NCBI RefSeq assembly: GCF_024397795.1
Contig: NZ_CP072983.1
Coordinates: forward strand, 496,001-560,000
Direction of reading: 5' to 3'
DNA length: 64,000 nucleotides
DNA from: Lactobacillus intestinalis
GTDB taxonomy: Bacteria > Bacillota > Bacilli > Lactobacillales > Lactobacillaceae
The translations under genes and the position numbers were made by a program. The notes below the pieces were generated by a model. It saw nothing but the letters and a program-made list of their open reading frames with translations. It had not been told where the DNA came from and did not search any database. Below, in pieces: positions 19,901-32,300 of this stretch. Each line of letters starts with the position of its first letter. Position 1 is the first letter of the stretch.

Positions 19901-22900
19901 TTATAACTCTGGTGAAGAAAAAGTTGGAACTAAGGTTGAGTTTGATAGAGATGGTTTGATCAGTAAACTCCAAGCTACAGGCTACAAAGTAGTTAACCCT
20001 GACGTAAATATTCCGGCTGAAATTGTGGAAGGCTCAACCAACATCATAATTTATGTCGAAAAAGCCGAAACGCCAAAACCAGTCGAAGAAAAGAAGGGAT
20101 CTTTGACAGTTACTGTTCACGATAGTGAAAGCAAGAAAGATTTAACTCAATATACTTATACTTCTGGTGAGGAAAAGGTTGGAACAAAGATCAACTTTGA
20201 TAAGGCTGGTTTGATCAGTAAACTCCAATCTGCAGGTTATAAGGTAATCAATGATGACGTAAATATTCCAAGTGAAATTGTGGAAGGCCCAACTAATATC
20301 ACTATTTATGTCGAAAAAGCCGAAGAACCAAAACCAGCAGAAGAAAAGAAGGGATCTTTGACTGTTATTGTTCATGACAGTGAGAGTAAGAAAGATTTAA
20401 CTCAATATACTTATACTTCTGGTGAGGAAAAGGTTGGAACAAAGATTGAGTTTGATAAGGCTGGTTTGATTAGTAAACTCCAATCTGCAGGCTACAAAGT
20501 AGTTAACTCTGATGTAAATATTCCATCAGAAATTAGTGAAGGTACAACTAATATCACCATTTATGTCGAAAAGGCAGAAGAACCAAAACCAGCAGAAGAA
20601 AAGAAGGGATCTTTGACTGTTATTGTTCATGACAGTGATAGTAAGCAAGATTTAACTCAATATACTTATACTTCTGGTGAAGAAAAAGTTGAAACGAAGA
20701 TCAACTTTGATAAGGCTGGTTTGATTAGTAAACTCCAATCTGCAGGTTATAAGGTAATCAATGATGATATTAATATTCCAAGCGAAATTACTGAAGGTAC
20801 CACTAACATCACCATTTATGTAGAAAAGGCCGAAACTCCAAAGCCAGTCGAAGAAAAGAAGGGATCTTTGACAGTTACAGTTCATGACAGTGAGAGTAAG
20901 CAAGATTTAACTCAATATACTTATGCTTCTGGTGAAGAAAAAGTTGGTACAAAGGTTGAGTTTGATAAGGCTGGTGTGATTAATAAACTACAATCTGCAG
21001 GTTATAAGGTAATCAATGATGATATTAGTATTCCAAGCGAAATTGTGGAAGGCCCAACTAATATCACTATTTATGTTGAAAAAGCCGAAGAACCAAAACC
21101 AGCAGAAGAAAAGAAGGGATCTTTGACTGTTATTGTTCATGACAGTGAGAGTAAGCAAGATTTAACTCAATATACTTATGCTTCTGGTGAAGAAAAAGTT
21201 GGTACAAAGGTTGAGTTTGATAAGGCTGGTGTGATTAATAAACTCCAATCTGCAGGTTATAAAGTAATTAATGCAGATATTAATATTCCAAGCGAAATTG
21301 TGGAAGGTACAACTAACGTCATCATTTATGTCGAAAAAGCCGAAACTCCAAAGCCAGTAGAAGAAAAGAAGGGATCTTTAACTGTTATTGTTCATGACAG
21401 TGATAGTAAGCAAGATTTAGCTGAATATACTTATAATTCTGGTGAAGAAAAAGTTGGTACAAAGATCAACTTTGATAAGGGCGCCTTGATTAATAAACTA
21501 GAATCTGCAGGTTATAAGGTAATTAATGATGATATTAGTATTCCAAGCGAAATTGTGGAAGGTACAACTAACGTCATCATTTATGTAGAAAAGGCCGAAA
21601 CTCCAAAACCAGTAGAAGAAAAGAAAGGATCACTAACAGTTACTGTTCACGATAGCGATAGTAAGCAAGATTTAACTCAATATACTTATACTTCTGGTGA
21701 AGAAAAAGTTGGTACGAAGGTTGAGTTTGATAAGACTGCTTTAGTTAATAAACTTCAATCCGCTGATTATAAGGTAATCAATGATGACGTAAATATTCCA
21801 AGCGAAATTACTGAAGGTACAACCAACATCACCATTTATGTCGAAAAGGCCGAAACTCCAAAGCCAGTCGAAGAAAAGAAAGGATCACTAACAGTTACAG
21901 TTCATGATAGCGATAGTAAGCAAGCTTTAAGTGATTACACTTACATATCTGGTGAGGAAAAGGTTGGAACTAAGGTTGAGTTTGATAAGGCTGGATTGAT
22001 TAATAAACTCCAATCTGCAGGTTATAAAGTAATTAATGCAGATGTAAATATTCCATCAGAAATTACTGAAGGTACAACCAACATCACCATTTATGTCGAA
22101 AAGGTCGAAACGCCAAAACCAGTAAAAGAGAAGAAGGGATCTTTGACAGTTACTGTTCATGATAGTGAGAGTAAGAAAGATTTAACTCAATATACTTATA
22201 ATTCTGGTGAGGAAAAGGTTGGTACTAAGGTTGATTTTGATAAGGCTGGTTTGATTAATAAACTCCAATCTGCAGGTTATAAAGTAATTAATGCAGATGT
22301 AAATATTCCATCAGAAATTACTGAAGGTACAACTAACATCACCGTTTATGTCGAAAAAGCCACTAATACAAATTCAACTCAAAACCATTCCGAATCAAGT
22401 AATGATATTTCTGGAAACACATCAAATAATAGTCAAACTTCTTCCAATAACGCTTTAACCGACCAAACGGCAACTAAAGATCAACCGTTAAATACTTCGA
22501 ATGAAAATCAAACTTCTAATCAATCAGCTTCTACTATAAATTCAGACGAAACTACTACACGTAGTAACAGTTCTCAAGCCGCTTCCACTGAAGATAATAG
22601 AGAAGATCTTAATGATGAGAATGAATCTCCATCACATCAATTTTCAGATTCAAATGATGAAACTGATTTTGCTTCACAATCTTCTGAACAAAAGAGCAAC
22701 GATAATTATTATGATAAGAATCGTGCACCTCATTCTTTGAAAGGAAATAATTTCACAAATATTGATAAAGAAATAACAGCTCCTTCTAGAAATGTTATTT
22801 CTCCAAAGACTGAAATTGTTGGTTCGGGAAATACAGCTTATGAAATGAATTACAAGCGTAGCAATTCGGACAATAAACAATTACCAAAAACAGGTGAAAA

Positions 22901-22991
22901 AGATTCAGATTCTACCATTATGATTGGAGCAGTCGCAACAAGTTTAAGTTTGTTAGGACTTATGGGCGTGAAGAAACGGCGAGAAGATTAG
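16980..22991 (+). CDS. YSIRK/LPKTG surface protein with helical-repeat head and twelve MucBP-like repeats (2003 aa)
   Basis: The start is ATG 16980: GGAGG at 16969-16973 sits six bases upstream and the protein then begins MVSKNNRIER like its paralogs. An ATG at 16920 lies at the presumed transcription start and would put 20 residues before the signal peptide. Residues 1-50 are a YSIRK signal peptide. A Ser/Thr/Asn spacer runs to about 260. Residues 263-771 hold six imperfect ~80-residue helical repeats with the core DPAIQKLAKDLMTGNT. Residues 785 to about 1794 are twelve 85-residue repeats (GSLTVTVHDS..., E-E-K-V-G-T-K, AGYKVIN, PSEI, YVEKAE), each joined by a PKPVEEKK linker. A Ser/Asn/Asp-rich wall-spanning segment, one APHS motif, LPKTG at 1968 and the tail KKRRED follow. 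The C-terminal repeats resemble one stalk module of the neighbouring genes. The head family is unknown to me. Confidence 0.94.
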   Translation: MVSKNNRIERIEKDAEKQSHFGIRKLTIGAASVLLSTTLWLGSNANVTKADTNNDNGDLDQASEQTSTSTSSGINETEKVVVVKNADSTTPSIPKATTSNSHNNDAVNSTPQNNSEKSADSTPTAESQATSEQSPDNTTDLEKAAQTQVEHAITNTQQSTPVTHEDNSSDEATKINQAAQAGKQLKKATDLSKIALEGVKTNNVSSSKADNPSDRTENKNIAENTNITIPETGKTTFELTPKAENEAKIAANLYGVNFVQQNGFGSILDNIKKLNPLQVKQAIDQVKTNLSDPDVQKFANDLLTGKTGSLLIDGLKAKDKLTDSIDEMQNIIKQVTGTNDETKKDPTDPAQTDGSSDLISKLKDFKLPNIDPTKISGAVKDLSNNLKNPQIQNLINSLSSGNPIKIGMAAISAKNQIENSLNDVQSIAQQITGNKNAGASLDKLKDITKIDPEKALNAFNSVSSILQDPAIKNVMGDVVTGNTAKLVSDGIKAIPVITKNAGNLQNALQEITGDKNSGAILDKIKDLKLPNIDPDKLEKIAQDATNIAQDPAIQKLAKDLMTGNTAGILPDIINASKNGNLNNVKDIIQQVTDNTDSTGWLDKLGKLNLPKVDMDQLNKIVQGISSTVKDPAVQQLAKDLISGNTANIIPDLIKAGPTLAKNFGNVQDIINKIIGDKGQQGDHTKPDTDHPTSWFDKFKNLIPSFTDEEKTAAKNAVNRAITNPGVSNLVMDVVTGNTPKLLIDVIHYGPSVLKDAYTSAQEIIKAVKDARAQKPDDKPDKTKNGSVVITVHDNTDNQDLSEYTYTSGEEKIGTKVNFDKAALISKLQAAGYKVVNGDVNIPSEITEGTTNITIYVEKAKEPKPVEEKKGSLTVTVHDSDSKQDLTEYTYASGEEKVGTKVKFDKAGLINKLQSAGYKVINADINIPSEISEGTTNITVYVEKAETPKPVEEKKGSLTVTVHDSDSKQDLTEFTYNSGEEKVGTKVEFDRDGLISKLQATGYKVVNPDVNIPAEIVEGSTNIIIYVEKAETPKPVEEKKGSLTVTVHDSESKKDLTQYTYTSGEEKVGTKINFDKAGLISKLQSAGYKVINDDVNIPSEIVEGPTNITIYVEKAEEPKPAEEKKGSLTVIVHDSESKKDLTQYTYTSGEEKVGTKIEFDKAGLISKLQSAGYKVVNSDVNIPSEISEGTTNITIYVEKAEEPKPAEEKKGSLTVIVHDSDSKQDLTQYTYTSGEEKVETKINFDKAGLISKLQSAGYKVINDDINIPSEITEGTTNITIYVEKAETPKPVEEKKGSLTVTVHDSESKQDLTQYTYASGEEKVGTKVEFDKAGVINKLQSAGYKVINDDISIPSEIVEGPTNITIYVEKAEEPKPAEEKKGSLTVIVHDSESKQDLTQYTYASGEEKVGTKVEFDKAGVINKLQSAGYKVINADINIPSEIVEGTTNVIIYVEKAETPKPVEEKKGSLTVIVHDSDSKQDLAEYTYNSGEEKVGTKINFDKGALINKLESAGYKVINDDISIPSEIVEGTTNVIIYVEKAETPKPVEEKKGSLTVTVHDSDSKQDLTQYTYTSGEEKVGTKVEFDKTALVNKLQSADYKVINDDVNIPSEITEGTTNITIYVEKAETPKPVEEKKGSLTVTVHDSDSKQALSDYTYISGEEKVGTKVEFDKAGLINKLQSAGYKVINADVNIPSEITEGTTNITIYVEKVETPKPVKEKKGSLTVTVHDSESKKDLTQYTYNSGEEKVGTKVDFDKAGLINKLQSAGYKVINADVNIPSEITEGTTNITVYVEKATNTNSTQNHSESSNDISGNTSNNSQTSSNNALTDQTATKDQPLNTSNENQTSNQSASTINSDETTTRSNSSQAASTEDNREDLNDENESPSHQFSDSNDETDFASQSSEQKSNDNYYDKNRAPHSLKGNNFTNIDKEITAPSRNVISPKTEIVGSGNTAYEMNYKRSNSDNKQLPKTGEKDSDSTIMIGAVATSLSLLGLMGVKKRRED
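17766..19292 (+). repeat. Six diverged ~80-residue helical repeats (protein-level)
   Basis: Each unit reads roughly L-D-K-x-K-x-L-x-L-P-x-(I/V)-D, an amphipathic helix, DPxIQxLxxDLxTGN, x-L-x-x-D-x-I, then x-N-x-x-x-(I/V)-x-x-x-(I/V)-T-G. Units are recognisable at residues about 263, 355, 440, 520, 600 and 690. They are diverged at DNA level, so they are older than the 255-bp repeats that follow. Confidence 0.75.
19332..22361 (+). repeat. Twelve tandem 255-bp repeats
   Basis: The first unit starts at GGC 19332, the second at GGA 19587 and the twelfth at 22137, so every unit is exactly 255 bp (85 codons) with no indels. Units differ mainly in D/E and V/I alternatives (SDSKQ or SESKK, PVEE or PAEE), and these variants are shuffled between units, as expected of unequal exchange. 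Confidence 0.95.
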
Positions 22992-23018
22992 TTTTATAAG
23001 GTAAAAATATAGTTTGAG

Positions 23019-23065
23019 ATGTCTCATAATTATTAGATTTAGTCTAACGATTATGGGGCATTTTT
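23019..23065 (+). terminator. Rho-independent terminator
   Basis: A 20-bp stem with some G-U and mismatched pairs (23019-23038 with 23042-23061) and a 3-nt loop, ending in TTTTT, lies 27 bases after the stop codon. Confidence 0.85.
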
Positions 23066-23300
23066 GTGTTTAAAATAACAAAAACAAAAGCAAAAAATAG
23101 AAAGTTCGCAATTATTTTTTGTTATATTTTGAATATTTAAAAAGAGGACTAGGCATTATTTAAAATGGAAACATTTGGATCGTTTATTGTTTTTGGCGCC
23201 ATATAAAGATTGGTGCATAAACATTTTTATAGCAAAAGTATGGTCTGGATTAAAAAGTTATATTAAAAAAATTAAATAAACACTTTTTAAAAAATAGTTA

Positions 23301-23328
23301 TTGCATATTAAATAATACATGTTATTAT
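23301..23328 (+). promoter_or_regulatory. Promoter with extended -10 (shared array motif)
   Basis: TTGCAT (23301-23306), a 16-bp spacer with ATTAAATAAT, then TGT TATTAT (23320-23328). It lies 70 bases before the ATG. The leader contains AACATAACAG (23359-23368), also seen in the leader of the 34242 gene. Confidence 0.7.
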
Positions 23329-23398
23329 TAAGTTGTGCAAAAAATAAAATAACTTAAAAACATAACAGTTCGTAATAGGAATTGGAGGCTGAAACACT

Positions 23399-26300
23399 AT
23401 GGTTTCAAAAAACAATCGTATCCAAAGAATTGAACAGACTGCTGAACGTCAATCTCATTTTGGGATTCGTAAATTGACAGTTGGTGCTGCTTCTGTTCTT
23501 CTTGGGACTACTTTATGGCTTGGAAATAATGCAAATGTCGCCAGTGCTGATACTATAAAAGATAATAGTGAAGCTGATACTCAAGAAAGTACGCACACTG
23601 CCACAGTCGACACTAAAAGTGTTGATAAGGTAGTAGTTGATACTGATCAAAATAAGATTGAAGAGAATAATGATGCAACTGAGAAGTCAGATTCAAATGA
23701 GGTTACAAATAGTAGTAATGTAACTAATGGGAATGATGCAGAAAAGGCAGCTCAAACTTCAGAAGCAAATGATACTGCTAAAGTAGAGACTGAAGAAGCT
23801 AATGCAAATTCTGCACAAACGCAAACTGAAAAGTCTGATAAAGATTTAGGTGGGACTAAACAATCAGACACGACTAATAATAAGGCTGCTGAAAAAGCTA
23901 CTACGGATAAAGATGCAACTCAAAAAGCTGCCGATGTTCATGTAGCTAATGCAACTGAAAATACTAAAAATAAACAAGCTGAACAGCAAACTCAAACTCA
24001 AGCTGCTAAAGAGACTACAAAAACAATTAACAATGCAGCTCAAGATGGAAAGAATTTAGAAACAAATTCCACTTCTGTAAGTCAAGAGTTAGAAAAAGCT
24101 GCTCAAGCTGGTAAAAATACTGAAGTTAGTCAAAATGATTTAACTACAGATACTGCAAGATTAGGTCAAGTTGTTAAAACAACTAAATCCAATCAAGATT
24201 CACAAAAAGATAATAAGACTCAAGAACTTAAGATTGGTGATTTAACTTCAGGATTAAATGCGGATGCCCTTAAGGCTAATTTGACTAAGGGGAATGAAGC
24301 GTTAGTAGATAGAGCTACCATTAATGCTCTTTTTGCTCAAAATAGAAGTATTGATCCAAGTAAAGAATTAGCTTCAAGTAAGTTGGCAACTCTTGGATTA
24401 AATTTAATGGCAGTTCCAACTTCTACTGGTTCTAATAATAATGATGCCGTAACCGTTAAGGACTGGAACAGTTTCCAAAGTGCATTAAACTCCGGTAAGC
24501 AAGTTAACATTGATGGTAATATTACTGCTTATGGCAATGTAAATGTTTACGGAAATGCAACTATTAGTGGTACTAATGGATCCACTCTTAACTTAGGTCA
24601 ATACACTATTACTAATAATAGTAATTTGACCCTTAAAGATTTAACTATTAATGGGTCAATTATGGGTAATGGTACTGTTAATATTCAAGGTACTGTTACT
24701 TCTAATGTTAATACTCAAACTGTACCAACTAGCGATCAATCTAGTGCCCAAGGTTACAAGGGAAATAGAAATAATTATTCAAATTCTAACATTGTTGCTA
24801 GTCGAGTTAACGTTGAAAATGGTGCTACTTTAAATATTAATAGTTCTCAAATTAATGATGGTATTAACTTAACTAGTGGCGGTAGTGTTAATGTCGGAGA
24901 TAATGCTACTTTAAACATTAACTTAAGTAATAATTCAAGTAGTACTGAACGTTATCACGTAGCAGGTATTTATGCTAATAGTAATGGTAGTGTAACAACT
25001 GGACGTAATTCTACTCTTAACTTGAATACTGGTAGTGGTCAAGGTATTGCAATGACGGGAACTAGACCAGTTTCTAAAGATTCTGATCGATTTGGTGGAT
25101 ATGGTACAGCTCAATCTAGACCAAATGGTTCTGGTCAAATCAATTTAGGCCAATACTCAACCTTTAACTTTACAGGTCGTGATGGGGTTATCTTAGGTGA
25201 TAACTCTAACTTTAACGTGGGTGAATACGCTAATGTTCACTTTGAAAACAGAGGTCGTGGGGTTGCACTTGATTTAGCAAATAACGCCAATATTAATATC
25301 GGTGATCACGCTGTAACTTACTTCCATTCAGTAGGTAAGACTGGAACTTCAGGTAGTTATGATGGTTATAACTATATCGGAGTAAACGAAGCCGGTAATA
25401 TTACAGTTGGTGAAGACGCTACTTTCAGAGTTATTCTTGAAGGTCGTGGCGATAATCCATGGGATGATGTAGTTCAATTAGATTCGCGTAATGCAAATAC
25501 TAACGCTGCCTTTACTTCTAAGAAGGGTGCAATTGTCGATATTCGTGATGATAACACTAACTTCTATGCCGAATTAATTTCCTTCCCATTAGGAAATTCA
25601 AATTCACGAATTAATATTCAAGATCCATTACTTCTTAACTTGCAACGTTATTCTGCTGGTGGAGCAACTACTGGTTGGATGGCTGGTATTGGTGGTACTG
25701 ACATTAATTCAACTTCAAGTCAATATACCGCTAACTTGATCTATATGGGTGGTACCAAAGGTATTTTAACTATTGGTGGTACTGATTATGTTGTTTACCA
25801 ACAAATTAAATCAAATGGTGCTCAACAAATTTGGACAGATGTAAATAGCGTTCAATTTAATAAGCATGGTTTCGCATCCGGTGATATTTATAATAATGGT
25901 GCTAATCCAGACTTATCCATTAATGGTCAAGGCTTAGTTGGTGGCATTCGTGCTAACCAAATTCGTGACAATGAAACTAATCCAACTCAAAGTGGATTAC
26001 AAAATAGTCCAGCTTATGGTATTTCTACTATGCGTGCTAGTCACCAAATTTGGATTCCTCACGAAACTTCAACTCAAATTAAGGGTACTCATACTAACAC
26101 TATTAAGTATGTATACGAAGATGGTTCTCCAGTTCTTGATGCAAATGGTCAACCACTCGTTGTAACTCAAGATTTAAACTTGACTCGTGATTTAACTCTG
26201 GATTTAACTGCCGATCAAATTAAAACAGTTCAAGATTATGCTTTAAATCACAGTGCTGATGAAGTTTTAGATTATATCAGAAGTGGATATTCAGTAACTC

Positions 26301-29300
26301 AAGATTCTGGTTGGAAGATGACCAATGATCAAGGCCAAACTGTTACTAATCCATATGCTGCAGTGACTTCTCCAGTAGAACAGGGTTACACTGCAACTAT
26401 TCAATCAACTAATGCCCCAGGTGTTACTGTTGGCGGCGATGGATCAAGTGTAAAGGCTAACTTTACTTTAGATGCAGCTAATGATGTTGTTCAAAATGGG
26501 ATGCTTTCAGCAGCTTATAGAGATAAGGGTATTACTGGAATTCCAAACAATTATGAAACTGTAGTTGTTTACAAAAAGGCAGCGGAAAAGGGTTCTGTAA
26601 CTGTTAACTACCATGATGATACAACTAATACCACTATTCCAAATACTCAATACACTACTGGATCAGTAGATGCCGGTACTCCTGTTACTTATACTACTAC
26701 CCAAACTATTACTAACCTTGAAAGTCAAGGGTATGTGTATGTAACAACAGATGGTACCATTCCTTCTACTATTGAAGGTAACCAAAATGTAGTGGTAACT
26801 GTTCATATGAAACATGGTGTTCAACCAGTAACTCCAGATACACCAACACCAGATGTGCCAAAGAACACTCCAGCAGAAGCTCAACCTGATCAATTAACTA
26901 AAAAAGTTAACTTAACTGTTAACTACGTAAATAATGATGGTTCAACCTTTACTGCTACTGTTCCTGCTAATGCTAAGCAAACTGCTACTTTCACTGGAAC
27001 TGCTTATGTAGATAAGGTTACTGGTCAATTAGTTAATGCTACTCAACAAAATGGTCAGTGGGTAATCGATGAAAATAATACCGCAACTCCACAAATTACT
27101 TGGACTAGCGATAAGACTTCATTTGATATGGTTGTTTCTCCAGTAGAACAAAATTATCACTTGGTAGACGTTTCAAGTCACCGTGATGGTAATAATGTTG
27201 CAGCAATTACTGGTTTGACTAAAGACAGTGGAGATATTACCGTAACGGTAACTTATGCTCCTAATGGTAAGATTATTCCGGTTGATCCATCAGGAAACCC
27301 AATTCCAGATGCACCAACTCCACAATATCCAACAGACCCAACAGATCCATCTAAAGTAACTCCAAATGAACCCGTACCAAATGTTCCAGGTTATATTCCT
27401 AGTGTGCCAACAGTCACACCAACAGATCCTGGTAAGGATACGCCAGTTCCTTATACTAAGCCAGCTTCAGAAGATAAAACTGTTGATAGTAAACAGACGG
27501 TTCATTATATTGATGGAGACACTAATACTGCTCTTCGTGAAGATAGCACTAATGGCACTTTTACTTTTGTTAAGTCAGGTCAAACTGGTCAATGGAATGC
27601 AGATAGTCATAAGTTTGAAAATGTTGATGCTCCAGTAATTGATGGTTATGTTGCAGAAAAAAGAACTTATGAAGGTCAAACTTCAACTCCAACTGATCCA
27701 AATAAGGAAATTACAATTATTTATCATAAGGTAGGTAAGATCATTCCAGTTGATCCATCAGGAAAACCAATTCCGGATGCACCAACTCCAAGTTACACTA
27801 ATGATCCAACCGATCCAACCAAGGTAACACCAAACGAGCCAACACCAAATGTACCAGGCTGGAGTACAAATATTCCAAATGTAACTCCAGAAGTACCAAC
27901 TAAGGATACTAATGTTCCTTATACTAAGCCAACTCCTACACCAGAAGATCAAACTGTTACAGTTAAGTACTTCGATGATACGGTGGGTGAAGGTAAACAA
28001 AACTTAAGCTCATATGATAAGACCATTACTGGTAAGCCCGGTACTCCATTGGACTACTCTACTCAACCTTCAATTACTGAACTTGAGAATAAAGGCTTCA
28101 AGTTGGTAAGTGATAACTTTAATGTAACAACGATGCCTGAAAATGGTGGTAATTATGAAGTTCACTTTATTCATAATACAACTACTATTACTCCGGGCAA
28201 GCCAGGTAAGCCAGGAGAGCCAATCAACCCTAACGATCCAGATGGTCCTAAGTGGCCAGATGGAACAGATGCTAAGAGTTTAACTAAGGATGGTTCACAA
28301 ACTGTTCATTATGTATATAGTGATGGCACTAAGGCAGCTGATGATAATGTTCAAAATACTAAATTTGATCATACTTTAGTCTTTGACAATGTAACTGGTA
28401 AGCAAATTGAAGATAAGGGTTGGAGTCCTGAAAATCATAAGTTTAATGATGTAACTTCACCAACCATCAATGGTTACCATGCCGATAAAACAGTTGTTGA
28501 AGGTGCAACAGTAACTCCAGATAATCCAACAAGTGAAACTACAGTAACTTACACTAAGAATGGTGAAGAAATTAGAAATAAAGATCAAAAGGATGCTTCA
28601 CAAGTTGTAAGGTATGTTGATGATCAAGGAAATGAACTTCATGCTTCAGCTTCCCAAACTTTCCAATTTAGCTATTCTGGTGATACTTATGACAAGCAAA
28701 CCAATACTTTAATTTCAAATGGTAAATGGAACGCTACTAGCCATGACTTTACCGCTGCAGATGTTCCTGTAATTGATGGTTATGTTGCAGTATCTGGTTA
28801 TACCAATAATAATGGCAAGTATACTGCTGGTGGATTTACAACAACTCCTGAAGCTTCTGATGCTCAGCGAAATAGAATCTTTACAGTTGTATACAAGAAG
28901 GTTGGTAAGATAGTTCCAGTAGGTCCAGATGGAAAAACTCCAATTCCAGATGCTCCAACTCCAAGTTATCCAAATGATCCAACCGATCCAACTAAAGTAA
29001 CACCAAATGAACCAGTCCCAACTATTCCAGGCTACACTCCATCAACTCCAACAGTAACTCCAAGTGTTCCAACTGAAGATACTCCAGTACCATACACACC
29101 GGATACTTCAGCTAAGGATCAAGTAGCTATTGTTAACTATGTTGATGCAGATGAAAACAACCAGCTAATCACTAGTTCAGGTAATTTGACTGGTAAGGCG
29201 GGAGATAAGATTGACTACTCAACCGCTCCAACTATTAAGGATCTTGAAAACAAGGGTTACGTTCTTGTAAACAATGGCTTCCCAGCAGATGCAGTTTACG

Positions 29301-32300
29301 ATAACGATGACAATACTACTCAAACTTACACAGTAGTCTTGAAGCATGGTACTGTTCCAGTAACTCCAACTGACCCAGGTAAGCCGGGTGAACCAATTAA
29401 CCCTAACGATCCAGATGGCCCTAAGTGGCCAGACGGAACTGGGGAAGATAGCTTGAGGAAAACTGGTACACAAACCATTCACTATGTTTACTCTGATGGA
29501 CGTAAGGCTAAGGATGATAATGTTCAAAGCTTCACGTTTACTAAGACCATGGTTGTAGACAAGGTAACCGGTGAAGTAGTTGATAGTGGTAAATGGAACG
29601 TAACTAGCCACACCTTTGGCAACGTAGATACACCAGTAGTTGATGGATACCACGCAGACAAGCGTACTGCGGGTGGAACAACCATTACCCCAGAAGACTT
29701 GACCAAGGAAGTAACTGTAACTTACACACCAAACGGTAAGATTATTCCAGTTGATCCAAATGGCAAGCCAATTCCAAACGTACCAACACCCCAATACCCA
29801 ACCGATCCAAGTGATCCAACTAAGGTCACTCCAGATGAGCCAGTTCCAACTATTCCAGGTTACACTCCATCAACACCAACAGTTACTCCAACGAATCCGG
29901 GCAAAGACACTCCAGTGCCATACACACCAGAGACTCCAGCTAAGGATCAAGTAGCTATTGTTAACTACGTTGATAGTGACGAAGGCAACAAGGTTATCAC
30001 CACTTCAGGTGACTTGACTGGTAAGGCTGGTGCAAAGATTGACTACTCAACCGCCCCAACTATTGAGGATCTTGAAAACAAGGGTTACGTTCTTGTAAAC
30101 GATGGCTTCCCAGCAGGTGCAGTTTACGACAACGACGACAACACTATCCAAACTTACACAGTAGTCTTGAAGCATGGTACTACAACCATTACTCCAGACA
30201 AGCCAGGTAAGCCAGGAGAGCCAATTAATCCTAACGATCCAGATGGCCCTAAGTGGCCAGACGGAACTGGGGAAGATAGCTTGAAGAAAACTGGTACACA
30301 AACCATTCACTATGTTTACTCTGATGGACGTAAGGCTAAGGATGATAATGTTCAAAGCTTTGACTTCACTAAGAGTGCCGTAGTTGATAAGGTAACTGGT
30401 GCAATTATCAGTCAAACTGGTTGGAATGTAACTAGCCACACCTTTGGCAACGTTGATACTCCAGTAATTGATGGCTACCATGCAGACAAGCGTACTGCAG
30501 GTGGAACAACAATTACTCCAGAGGACTTAACTAAGGAAGTAACTGTAACTTACACGCCAAATGGCAAGATTATTCCAGTTGATCCAAGTGGCAAGCCAAT
30601 TCCAAACGTACCAACACCACAATACCCAACAGATCCGACTGATCCAACTAAGGTAACACCAGATGAACCAGTACCAACTATTCCAGGAATGACTCCATCG
30701 ACACCAACAGTAACGCCAACTGATCCAGGCAAGGATACTCCAGTACCATACAATCCAGTTGTTAACGACAAGGGTGAAGTAAATGTCTTTGTACATGACA
30801 ACACTACTGGTCAAAACCTTACTGATTATGGTTACAACTCTGGTTCAGAAGATGTTGGTACAAAGGTAACTTATGACAAGGATAGAGTAATTACTGAACT
30901 TACTAACAAGGGCTACAAGGTAATTAATCCAGATGTAACTATTCCAGGTGAGATTGCCAAGGGTACTACTAACGTAACTATTTACGTAGAACATGATGTT
31001 GTTCCAGTAACTCCGGACAAGCCAGGTAAGCCAGGAGAACCAATTAATCCTAACGATCCAAACGGACCTAAGTGGCCAGACAATACTGGTGAAAACAGTT
31101 TGAAGAAGACTGGTACGCAAACTATCCATTACACTGGTGCAGGTGACAAGACTCCTAAGGATGATGTTCAAAGCTTCACGTTTACTAAGACCATGGTTGT
31201 AGATAAAGTAACCGGTGAAGTAGTTGATAGTGGTAAATGGAACGTAACTAGCCACACCTTTGGCAACGTTGATACTCCAGTAATTGATGGCTACCATGCA
31301 GACAAGCGTACTGCAGGTGGAACAACAATTACTCCAGAGGACTTAACTAAGGAAGTAACTGTAACTTACACACCAAACGGTAAGATTATTCCAGTTGATC
31401 CGAGTGGCAAGCCAATTCCAAATGTACCAACTCCAACTTACCCAACCGATCCGACTGATCCAACTAAGGTAGTTCCAGATGAACCAGTTCCAACTATTCC
31501 AGGAATGACTCCATCGACACCAACAGTAACGCCAACTGATCCAGGTAAGGATACGCCAGTACCATACAATCCAGTTGTAAATGACAAGGGTGAAGTAAAT
31601 GTCTTTGTACATGACAACACTACTGGTCAAAACCTTACTGATTATGGTTACAACTCTGGTTCAGAAGATGTTGGTACAAAGGTAAGCTACGACAAGACTA
31701 AGGTCATCACTGAACTTACTAACAAGGGTTACAAGGTAATCAACCCAGATGTAACTATTCCAGGTGAGATTGCCAAGGGTACTACTAACGTAACTATTTA
31801 CGTAGAACATGACTTAGTTCCAGTAACTCCGGACAAGCCAGGTAAGCCAGGAGAACCAATTAATCCTAACGATCCAAACGGACCTAAGTGGCCAGACAAT
31901 ACTGGTGAAAATAGTTTGAAGAAGACTGGTACACAAACTATTCATTACACTGGTGCGGGTGACAAGACTCCTAAGGATGATGTTCAAAGCTTCACGTTTA
32001 CTAAGACCATGGTTGTAGATAAAGTAACCGGTGAAGTAGTTGATAGTGGTAAATGGAACGTAACTAGCCACACATTTGGCAACGTAGATACACCAGTAGT
32101 TGATGGATACCACGCAGACAAGCGTACTGCAGGTGGAACAACCATCACTCCCGAAGACTTGAACAAGACTGTAACTGTAACTTACACACCAAACGGTAAG
32201 ATTATTCCAGTTGGTCCAAGTGGTAAGCCAATTCCAAACGTACCAACACCACAATACCCAACAGATCCAAGTGATCCAACTAAGGTAACACCAGATGAAC

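Larger units (their letters stand above)
22992..23398. other. Intergenic region, 407 bp
   Basis: After the terminator there are about 230 bp of AT-rich sequence without a convincing gene. A 13-codon hydrophobic frame at 23165-23206 has no well-placed ribosome-binding site. The promoter of the next adhesin and its ~70-nt leader fill the last 100 bases. Confidence 0.7.

Noticed and set aside
19332..22361. CRISPR-like array because of regular repeats
   Set aside because: The units are 255-bp coding repeats in frame within one protein, with no unique spacers.
23165..23206. 13-codon hydrophobic frame as a signalling peptide
   Set aside because: The nearest GAGG is 16 bases away and there is nothing else to support it.
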